64,000 bases of DNA from positions 4,339,045-4,403,044 of the forward strand of contig NC_134936.1 of assembly GCF_051020765.1 (NCBI RefSeq). Direction: 5' to 3'. Position 1 is the first letter of the stretch; every line of letters begins with the position of its first letter. A program made the position numbers and the translations under genes. Source of the DNA: Lasioglossum baleicum. Lineage: Eukaryota > Arthropoda > Insecta > Hymenoptera > Halictidae. Positions 50,001 through 62,000 of the stretch are shown here, in pieces. Below the pieces are notes generated by a model. The model was not told where the DNA came from. It saw nothing but the letters and a program-made list of their open reading frames with translations, and ran no database searches.

Positions 50001-53000
50001 TGAAGTTGATATTAACGAAATTAAATTGAAAAATTGAAGTTGGAATTGGAAAATTGACATTGAAATTGAAATTGATGTTCGCGTTTACTTACTTGTGTAA
50101 CGTCTTATTGTTAGTACGACAGTAATGGTGTTTTAGAGTTATTTAAATTGAAATATCTCGTGAACTACTAACTTTTCGACATACGTAGGTTAGTACTTTT
50201 TTATAACGAATGTCCTGTTGCATCGATTGATGTATTAAAAAATACCTCATTCCATTTAAAAAAAATATCGATGACCTTGAAGTCTCATAAAAAAATGACC
50301 TCAACAATTTTTTCCCTTACACCGTTACATGTGGTCCTTCAAACAGTGTAACTTTATCCGAAGAAGTTTTTTTGTACAACGAAAAGTAACGGAGATATTG
50401 AAGTGTTCTGTTTCTTCGAACTCACCCTGTATAATAGGAAGAATGAGATTACGTATGTTTGCAGTAACGCGTTCGACCAAAAATTAGCCGTGGCTATGCT
50501 TCGAATAGCCGAAGGCTTGGATTGTTCCGAAGTAGTCACTGCAAATGGTGATGAAGAACATGGTGCTCTGGCACAAAGTAGCTATGACCTGACAGGAAGT
50601 ACTTTGATGCACGTGGACAGCAACTTATCCATGTCCAGTGAAATCCCAAGAGTCCAAAGCGTGCCCACAATGGGTAATTATACATATTTATATACTTATA
50701 CGTACACTCCCGCTCATAAGTCTTACAATTAGGGCACCTCTGGTGTTTAGCACAACTCTCTGGTATTTCCTATAAATTATGAACCTTTAACTATTTTAAC
50801 TACATAATATAAATATCCTCATATGTTTAGTAATAATTACATGATAAGAATGACGAAATTAATAATTTTACTGTCTAAATTATGTAATAAAAAATTATGA
50901 AATGGCCAGATTTGAACCCCATAGAAAAATTATGGAATGAACTGGATAGACAGGTACGAAACTTTTGCCCTACTTCGAAAACACATTTTTGAAATATTTT
51001 GTAACGAGAATGCAATAATATAACAACAGAATGTATGAAAAAATTGATCACGCGAATGCCAAGAATAGAGGAACCTGTAATAAAGAAACGTGGTGGATTC
51101 TTCGATGAAAATGTAAATATTTTTTTACTTTTTCGTTAAAGTTTTGATATATGTGAGTGCATCATCCTTTCCTTAACATGTAAACCTATAAATAAGGAAA
51201 AATTTGTTCGCATCCTCCAACGATTATTTCATTTGTACAGAGTTGAATAGAGATATGATCACTGTCCTAAGACTTATGAGCGGGAGTGTATGTACATTAC
51301 GTAAACTTACATACATATGTATTCACAGGGTGACTCAGCTAAATAAGTGTGCCATCTAAATTACTTGTCAATTATTTGTTATATGAAAAAATGGTTGAAA
51401 CGAAAGTTGTACGGTTTCAAAAAGTAGTACATTTTAATTTTGTAGTTGAAGAGAGAATTGAATCCTGAATAAACGATTACTATAATGGTATAAGAAGTGA
51501 TAAACTATAATGGTAATTAATAGACTGCGGATGTTTATGCTATTTTCAATTTTTATCGACAAATTTTAAGAAAGTGGCATGAAATAAAATCCTATTTTTA
51601 GTAGAAACAGCCTTTGTAGTTCCAAAACGAATAAAAATCTTAATAAATTCTATCAAATTTTATATTCCAGCAATTTTTTAAAATTTTCAGAAGCCATAAC
51701 TGTTAATTAATAACTAGACTGTGGATCTTTATGCAGTTATGGCTTATGGAAATTTATAAAAATTGCTGGAGTATAAAATCACAACAAAAACATCCTGTAA
51801 ACAGGAGCCCAGTTCCTATGGCCGTAAAAAGTTGTGAGATAAAACAAAATACGGCCAAGTTCGTTAGATTAGAAATACCTCTTGCAATACTGAAAAAAAC
51901 GTTTGTAAAAATTAGTTTAAAAGAACGCTATTTAATTTTTAATGAATCACATGGAGTGCTAAATTATTTAAACTTGGCCGTTACTTTTTAAACCAATGGC
52001 CATAAAAGGTGTTAGATAGCGGCCAAGATTGAATAATTTAGCCCTGCATGTAATTCATTAAAAATTAAATAGCGTTCTTTTAAACTAATTTTTACAAACG
52101 CTTTTTTCAGTATTGTAAGAGGTATTTCTAAACTAACGAACTTGGCCGTATTTTGTTTGATCTCTCAACTTTTTACGGCCATCGGAACTTGCCTCCTGTT
52201 TACAGGATGGTTTTGTTGGGATTTTATCAATTTTTGTTGAAATTTCATCAATTATCAAGTAGGTATCAAAGATTAACACTCTGCCGGCGAATTACAACCC
52301 AACTTTACCTAGATTTTTTTTTTGTTATAATTTTAGTGTTATTTTCTATCTTATCGTAATCTAACAGTTTGAGTTTTTTGTCACTACCTCGAATGGCGCT
52401 GTGCGGACGTTTGAAGAGAGCAGATGATTCTCTCCGGAATTTACACGGTTCCTTATGGGAAAAGCGGCATATTTCATTTTCTCCATACATAACCTATTTC
52501 GTAATGTTTTTTTTTTTAATACAACCCCTTTAAGGTGTAAAATTTCAAACTTTGATAATTATTCCTTTAAGTGTTTGTTATGGTGGACCTATGTACCAAA
52601 TTTCAAGCTTGTTGGTTAATGGGAAGTACCCAAAAGGTTTTAATGGTCTGTCAGTCAGTCAGTCGGTGACAAATGCGATTTTTGAGGTCCTATATCTCGG
52701 AACCTACTAATGTTGGAAGATTAATGTTTTGTCAATATTGAGACATGATAGCATTTAACAAGTGTACGAAATTACATCTCTCCATCTGCCTCCAGTGCCG
52801 AGTTACAAGCTCTAAAAAACGGCTAAGTTGTTTCGTGTAAAAGGAGGTAGTGCGAGGAACTTGGCTGGTGCACTGCCGTGCACCTAGATTCGATGGAATT
52901 TAGTCAGATTTTTACTTGTTTTGGATCTACAAAGGCTGTTCCAAGATGTTCTCTATAAAAGATTCTTAATACAAGTCATGCGCAAATAATACACATTGAA

Positions 53001-56000
53001 GTGTGTGCATCTTGAGATCTATTTAAAATACAAATAACTTTTCAGGAACTCAATTCGTGCCGGTAGATGGACCACAGATAATTAGAGATTCGCCGACTCA
53101 TGGGAGCGCACGGGATCACCTTAAACATAAGAGGAAGCATGCGATCGACAAGTTAATGTAAGAACTAATCATTATTTATTTATTTGTCTACGGAATCTCA
53201 TTGGAAATATAAAATTAAGTAATATTTGTACATTGAACATTCGAACATTGAATTTCGTAATGTCAGCAAAGCGCGATTAATATTTGTAATAGCCAGACCG
53301 CGGATCTTTAAGCATTTAAAGCAAAATTGAGAAGATGAAACTCAAAATTGTTGGAAAATTTTTAAAAACGAAGATGTCGATGTCCCCTGAAATCATGAAG
53401 GGAAGAAATGACATTCAATTTAGTTTCTTCTAATGAGATTAGTTAAAATGTTTATCTTAAAAATAGCGACAGTGTAACAAAACTGCAAGACGGTTTATAT
53501 TTACTTATATTGTTAGTAGAAGGAAATAAAAAACAGTAACTCAGATGATCTGAATTGCAAAAGAAAGTATTACATTATTTGGTCTGTTTTTCTAATGAAA
53601 ATTATCAATTTCAATATTTTGTATACAAGGTGGCAATTATAGATCGTTACAGACGAATATCCAAAATATTGATTATACGCAAAAATGTTTCGGATGAAAG
53701 TTGTTCAAGGACGCCTCAAGGTGAGGCGAAGGTCAACTTTCTTTTTCTAAATAGAATGATATGTTCTTTTATCCCCATCAAATAGTGCGTTTTACGATGA
53801 GTTGAATGACCTATGAGTCAAGGTCATTCAAGGTCAAACTTGCAGGGAAATGCAGAAAAGTGGCGATCGTTTTATTTGTACTTTAGTATGTGTTCAAAAT
53901 GATTACCTCTTACTTCAATGCACTTAACAATTTTTCATTTAAATGATTCTCTAACTTTGCTCAACATTTCAACATTTATCTTAGCACAAGCTTCGTGTAT
54001 TCTGACTTTCATGTTTTCACGCGTCGTAAGAAAACGTTGTTCTAGTCTTTTAAATGCCATATGCGATTCTGATGGTCGATCTGTGTAACGTTGTGCATAT
54101 AGTCCAGTCAACGAAAAGTTGTAGAGGCAAATGGAAGGAACACAATTTTTAACTTTGGGTCTTTGTTTGGACTAGTTAGGAGGTAAACACACTAAAAGTC
54201 CCCACTCCTAGGAGGTGATCGGAGTGCAGGGAGGCACATAGAAGGTCCCCTTTTTCGGTTTTCCGCTTATATCTCGGAAACTATGCGTCCTAACGATAAG
54301 ACCATTCCATACAAAATTAAAGCTGACAAAATGTGTCACAAGATTGATTTGATTCAGTTTTTCGCTATCACGCATTGTTTCCGAGATATCCGCGCTCAAA
54401 GTTCACTAATTGTGCTCTCCGAGCACAGTAATACATAAATACGTTTGTTTTCATTTCATTGATAATGACTTTGATGTAGTCCTGAGTAATGATGATATTG
54501 AACACATGTTATTGTTTTGGTGTGAAAGTTCGAAGGCACGAACTAAAGTACTAAAGAACTAAAAAATAAAAGAATCACAACTTTTCTGCATTTCCCTGCA
54601 AGTTTCACCTTGAATGACCTTGACTCTTGATTGGTCATTGAACTCATCGTAAAACGCACTATTTGATGGTGGATAAAAAAACATATCATTCCATCTAAAA
54701 AAAAACAATTGACCTTCACCTCACCTTGCAGTGTGCACTGTCCACCGAGAAAAATAAAAGTCCCACCACTCGATGTCCCCCTCGGTACTGAACAATTTTC
54801 ATCTGTAACATTTTTGCGTATAATCAATATATTTGGAGATATTCGCCTGTAACGCTTTGTAATGGCCACCCTGTATAATAAAATGTTTCATATACAGGGT
54901 GTCCCACGCAACTGGAACAGGCTGTACTCAATGAACTTTTAGCTTCGATAACTTCTTAACAAATAAGTTTAGGGCATAAGTATGTTAGTACTTTTATGTA
55001 GAGCACAACAAACTGCATCGATTGGTGCAGTCAAAAATGTAGGTTTCCATTTTCAAAAAAAAGTGCACTTGCATTTTTCTGATGCACCGATGCACAAAAG
55101 TGCATAAAATTAGTTGCGTAGTATGCACCGTCTGATGCCATTCAACTTTTTCTTATAACATTTTCCTCTATTCCCGACCGTTTAGGAGGTACAGTGACAG
55201 TGAAATAAAGCTGACCTTAAAATAAAAAAATTTTATGATGCAGATATGTCGCGTATCTCTAACGAGAAATCGCTGTGTCATTCTTGATTATTTAAAAAAT
55301 GTAAAAAAGAATGGATAGGAAGACGTCACCGTGCATATCTGAGAATTACAACTCCGCACAAAAACGTGGCAATTCAAGAAAATATCTAAATTTAAACTTC
55401 ACAGTACGACGTTCTGCGTGAGAAACAGTATCCCATGAAAATGTAAGAAACGTCCAACGAACTATAAAAAGAATGGGCTCTTGCACAAAATGAGGATTTT
55501 CAAAGAAGCCGCTTAATAAAAAAAAGCGATACGAATAATAGAAAAGGAAATATTTGTAAAAAAATTCGACGAACGCTTCATGTTAAAATGAATTCTTTTA
55601 ATTTAGCATTAGATTTTAACATTAGAACCGGAGTTCGGCAAATTTTTATCTAAACAGTAAATAATAACTAATTAATAAACGTGTGATTATAATTGCAAAT
55701 ATTAACTGAACTTTTTATTTAAATAAAAGTCATTTAAATAATGCCAAAAGTGATCTATTTATTATTTCTTATTTGCAAATAAAACTGAGGTCAGTTGGAA
55801 AGAAAATTTGTTTAATGACTATGAATAATAAATGATAATTCAGTATTATTAGAAAATAAAAATACACTTTCAGTTATTGTTTATCAATACAAATAATAAC
55901 CGAAATTGTATTACACTTTATTATTGTAAATAATTAATTTAGACTTGCTCGAATAATAAATAATTATATTTACTTTTTATTTGAATATCCAAATAACAAA

Positions 56001-59000
56001 TAACTTGGTTTAAATTTTTATTAAAATAATTATTTCTTTAATACGTTCGCGACAGCGCGAGTAGAAAACGTATTTTTTAAATTTTCAACATAGGCCCACA
56101 TAAAAAGTTGTAAAATGCAACTTTTAGTATTGTTTCTACAATTCCGAGCAATTGCAATTTTTGAAAATATTTCTTTTCACATCCTGTAGTAAACTAACTG
56201 CTCTAGCTTCGCAAAAAAGTTAAAATCGTATAGTCCAATATTAAAAAAGTTATCGTCTTTTTTTAGAGGGTCCGAATTAATAAATGGGAGTCACTGTGTA
56301 TCCCGAGGTTCATTTGTATATGGCCGTAGATGTAGAATGTATATGCCATGCTGGAGTAATTACCTCCTTTGAAGTTAAAGTCATATTGTCTGTTACATCA
56401 TTTTTCCTTTTAACATTTCTTGCTACGTGTTCTCAAGGTGTTCAAATTCTCAAAGATTGTCTAATGAAGAATACCATAATGAATACATCTCTACTATATT
56501 TCATTATATTTTTGTAATGCTGCAACAACTATAGCTTTTAAATCTATATATACATAGATTCAAATCTCCCGTCGCGAAATAACTCCTGAACAGGCTTGCC
56601 ATATTCCGCGCGGTACCAGGCCCCACCTCGCCACGCTACTACGCTGCGCCCGCCCCACTCTTCCCACTAACACTGACGCGTACCGTTAACTTATCTTGCT
56701 CCACGCGGTACGGGTCAGTGTAGTGGGAAGAGTGTGGCGAGCTCAGCGTAGTAGCGGGGCGAGGGGCGCAGCGGTAAGGGTCCTGGCACGCGCGGAATAT
56801 GGCAAGCCTGCTCCTGAATAGGAGTTCACAAAGCGACGTAAAATAAGCAAAAAAAAAGATACAAATCTACAAATTTAATATATTTAATATAGATATAAAT
56901 TTACAGATTTAATATATTTAATATAGTAGATTTAAATCTATAGATTTAATATATTTAATATAGATTTAATCTATAGGATTTAATATACTTAATATAGATT
57001 TAAATCTGTAGATTTAATATATTTAATATAGATTTATTATGTTTAATATAGATTTAACGTATTTAATATAAATTTAATATTTTTAATATAGATTTAATGG
57101 ATCTGATAATAATTCATATCTTGCAAATATATAGGGAAAAACGGCACGCATTAGCAGCTGTACCTGAACACCTGGCAATTTTCCAGAAGAAACACAAGAA
57201 TGGAACCATCGATGTATGGTGGTTATACGACGACGGAGGTAATTCATGAAAAGTGTATTTGTATGAATCTACAAACGATAGGAATGTTTATTACTCGCAA
57301 GCAGTAATATTCATTTAGTATACACAAATGTTAAATACTATCTCATATGTAGGTACATTCTTCAAAATGGAGGAAAGATCAGGGGTTCACGTCTCTGACT
57401 TCGCAAATAATTAATGTAGATATTTAACTGTTTAACTGAAATGATATTCTATATTCGTTAATTACTTATTCTTATTTACTTGATTCGTCCTATAGTCTTC
57501 TGCATGCAGTTCCTCCTAAATTGAAGGCTAACACGAAACAAATGGTGTCTGTTATAAAGTTCAGCATTTAAATCACCACCATCTTGTAGAACCATTTTCG
57601 TAAAAGATTATTTTACATTGACACTCGCACTTTAATTGAAAACCTTTTCTTTCACACAAAAACAGTTTTTATTATAAACTTGCTCCGTTTTTGCACCAAG
57701 GTCTTAAATCGTTACTTCATTATACATAGTACAGTAATTTCTCGTTCGTTGCGAATAATGTACTACGCGCTCGTTGCGACGTGCCTACCCACTCCACTGC
57801 CTGTCAACGCCGAGTCGGCCGAGTCGCTCCGCACGGCGGCACCGACTGTCCGCTGTCTCTTTCTTTCCCATACGCTCTTCTTCGTTGCGTTCGAAACTTT
57901 CATCGTCGATTAAACCACTAAATATTGGCCAAATTATATCGTGTTTGGTATCATTTTAATCAGAAAAATGCCAGAAATGAGTTAGTGAAAGTCCCATAAA
58001 AGCCTAATGGAAAATTAACAATTCCATCACTGCCATTACATACATTGTAAGAACTCACGGGCCTTTAAATTGTGCCGGCGACGGCGACACGCTTCGGTCA
58101 CCCGATCCGTATTTCATTCTGTCCTTCTCTATGTTCGGCTCCCTATTGAAGTCTCGCTCGGCGCGGTCGGCGTGTATCTGGACGCAGTCATAAATCACAA
58201 AAGGCTTCCCTATTTGCTCGTTGCGAACTCAAACCCCCGGCAGTTTCGCAACGAACGAGAAATTACTGTAAGTGTTTTTATTTAACTACGTATAAGCGTT
58301 GTCTTTATTAGATTACTACGTATACATGTAAATATATGATCCATAATAATTGGATATTTTCCATACACTATAATATGTATACAAGATTATATTAGATTAA
58401 TACCTTTTGAACCATAATAATCTGATATTTTCAGTGCGCTTTATAAACAAATAAATCGACAAATTATTAATCACTTCAAATGACCAATTATATCTAATAT
58501 TTGTGTAAATAACTTAGGAGACTTAACAATCGATATTCAATTACGGTCTCCAAACTTGAAACGCATAATAATGTGCGCGATTTTAAAGATTCTGGAAATT
58601 ACACTTTAACATTCCTATCGTTTGCAATTCATTTGTGCAAGAATATAGGCTCATTTGTAAATGGCAGAAGTTCTTATTCGACAGGTCTCACGATTCTGTT
58701 ACCGTATATTATCAGCACACGTTCCAATTGGGAACATTGTAAGATGAGAATTTTCGCACTGGCGAACCACAAACAAGACATTGGCGCACAAGAGAAAGAG
58801 TAAGTATAACAGCAAAAATCATGGTAATTATTTACAAAAGCACCACCCTCTCCAATTTTGATGAAATTTATATATGTTATGCAGCAACACATTCTAAACA
58901 ACTTTTTCCTTTTCCAATATAGGGGGGTCGCTTTTAGTTTTCAAGATATTTGCAAAAAACTATCGCGAATACTGTATTCAATTTTTCGTATTTCTGAACG

Positions 59001-62000
59001 CTCCGCTGCAACGTAGACTGTTTCGGTGCGGCGTTTGTTTACATTTTGACGCTGTAGAGATAAGAGAGAAAACAGGGGGGGCGGAAAGGGCCAGCCTGAC
59101 ACCACACACACCCACCCAGTGCTTAACACGCACCCACTGTTTCTAAATTATGCTCTAGATTCTTACGTATTTTCACGTGCTGATTACAAATATGATAGTG
59201 AAAATTGGTGCAAATGTTAATTTCTTAACGGAAACCTTCTTTTTAAAAATACTGGGTGCGTGTTAAGCACTGGGTTGTGTGTGTGTGGTGTCAGGCTGGC
59301 CCTTTCCGCCCCCCCCTGTTTTCTCTCTTATCTCTACAGCGTCAAAATGTAAACAAACGCCACACCGAAACAGTCTACGTTGCAGCGGAGCGTTCAGGAA
59401 TGCGAAAAATTCAATACAGTATTCGCGATAGTTTTTTGCAAATATCTCGAAAACTAAAAGCGACCCCCCTATATTGGAAAAGGAAAAAGTTGTTCAAAAT
59501 GTCCATATCTATATCATATATAAATTTTATCAAAATCGGAGAGGGTGGTGCTTTTGTAAATAATTACCAAAATCATTTGTACTTATACAGGGAGGTGCAC
59601 TAATAACTATTGCCACCTACAATGACTCCGAAAGTATATAATAGTAGTAAAAAAGTTTTCGAAATAAAAGTTGCATCGGACAACAGGGCCGTAGTGTGGC
59701 GGTTTGATATAATATCAAATCAATGTTTGATTTTATAGCAAACCTTTGTTCTCGCATAGTCTCGCATAGTTTCCGAGATATCCGTGCTAAAAGTTCACTA
59801 ATTGTGCTGAAGAGTTCTTTTTCACAATTAGTGAACTTTGAGCGCGGATATCTCGGAAACTATGTGAGATAGCGAAAAACTGAATGGAGTCAATCTTATA
59901 GCACATTTTGTCAGCTTTAATTTTGTATAGAATGGTCTTATCGCTAGGACGCATAGTTTCCGAGATATAAGCGGAAAACCGAAAAAGGGGACCTTCTACG
60001 TGCCCTCACCTGCACCTCGCTCACCTTCTAGGAGTAGGGACTTTTAGTATGTTTACCTCCTAACTAGTCCAAACACCGTATCAAAGTTAAAAATTGTGTT
60101 CCTTCCATACCCTCTACACCCCCCTTATGAGCATTCATTGACTGGACTATACTAGTATCATACTTTCACAGTTATTGCAGGCGGCAATAGTTAGTGCCCC
60201 GTATATTAAACTCACTCTGTATACATATTAATAAATTGGAATTGGATATACAGTGGACGCAAAAAGTATTTGAACACTACCCAGTAAACAAAAATGCTCG
60301 ATTCTGGCCATGGCAGCAAAGCTTGCGTGGGCTCGTATTCTGCCCTCGGCACAATCCTGGCCGTTCGGTCCTGGATTCCTGCCACACTAGTGCGACCTGT
60401 CCTGTATAACGGCATTCGTCACGTTAGGGTGACCTTACTGCCATCTTAAAATGGGCAGAATCCAGGACCGAGCGGCCAGGATTGTGCCGAGGGTAGAATA
60501 CGGGCCCACGGGAGCTTTGCTGATGTGGCCAGAATCAAGCCATCGTGTTCTTTGAGCAGCTTCTGTTCTTTCTATCGTTGATTTCTGCTACGGCAGGCCT
60601 AGTTGACTGGGTACATTTCCGAGGCTGTCAGTTTTAAAATGAGTCTAAAATTACCGTACGATTTCTTACAAAATTATCACAATTTTTAAAAATACTTCTT
60701 GGATCCACGGTACATAGTAATTACACTGTCCAACAAATTTCAACTTTTTTTATATTCCCTAATTACTGTTGGGTCCTTCCTATAGAGTTTTTAGCGCTGA
60801 TTCCGAATCTGTTTTTAATTTTTTTCCTATACGCACAGTTTTTAAGGAACATGGCTTTGAAAAAAAAACATATTTTTCAACTTTAAACAAATATTGTGAT
60901 GTAATAACAAAAGATATTGAATTGTTCTTTGCAACAAAAGATTCTGTAGACTTTCCCGAATACAGTGATATCCAATATTAATACATTATGATTGTCTAAA
61001 CATGTTTAAACAATGATTAAAGACGGAGAGACACCACTTTTGCACCAATTTTTGAGGATATTTTTCAATTCATCTCAAAAAAAATAAGGGTCCAGCGGAA
61101 AATCGAACTATACCACTCGATAGAGCAGACTTTTATCTTGAGAAACCACTCTTTAAAGTTTGCAACATCAACGTTTTTTCGAACAAAAAAGCAAAATATC
61201 TTCGCCCGACATGAGTTGCCGCCAGTGGCGTTCGGGACGGGATACGGAGCAGCGGAAGACCGTTCTAGTGGTGAGCGTCAACTGGCGGCAACTCATGTTC
61301 GGCGAAGATATTTTGCTTTCTGGTTCGAAAAAAACATCGACGTTCCAAACTTTAAAGAGGGGTTTCTGGTTTCGGATTTCATGTTTAAACATGTTTAAAC
61401 AATCATAATGTATTAATATTTGATATCGCTGTATTCGGGAAAGTCTACAGAATCTTTTGCTATAAAGAACAATTCAATATCTTTTATAATAACACCACAA
61501 TATTTGTTTAAAGTTGAAAAATATGTTTTTTTTTCAAAGTCGTGTTTCTCAAAAACTGTGAGTATAGGAAAAATATTAAAAACAGATCCGCAATCAGCGC
61601 GAAAAACTCTATAAGAACCACCAAACAGTAGTTGTGGATCAAATTTGGTGTTGGACAGTGATTAAACTGCGGATCTTTATGCAAAATAAGATTTTTATTC
61701 GTATAAATTACGAGACACAGGAACCGTATAAAAATTTCTCCTTATCTTTAACAATTTTAGTAAATTGAAAATAACATATGGACCTTCTGAAATCGTCTTA
61801 ATGTTTTCACTGTTCTCAATTACATTCTTCCATTTTTTGTCATAAACGCATAAAATCCGTAGTCTAGTACTATAATTATACAGGAAAACGATAAACTATT
61901 CATAATCTGCGATAAATTCCAATAACGCAGTTTGAAATATCGAAGATTTAGATTATCGTTTAAATTTTGTTTATTGTTGCGATCTTCAGAATGGCAGAAA

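Larger units (their letters stand above)
53626..54873. mobile_element. ACAGGGTGGCCA-type element with DUF4817-like transposase remnant
   Basis: TA-flanked. CAAGGTGGCAATTATAGATC faces GTAATGGCCACCCTG. Arms of about 240 bp are inverted (GACGAATATCCAAAATATTG; GAATGACCTTGACTC-like). Between them are a decayed transposase piece (53892-54099) and a half copy of the GTCCAGTCAA palindrome (54101-54417). Confidence 0.75.
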
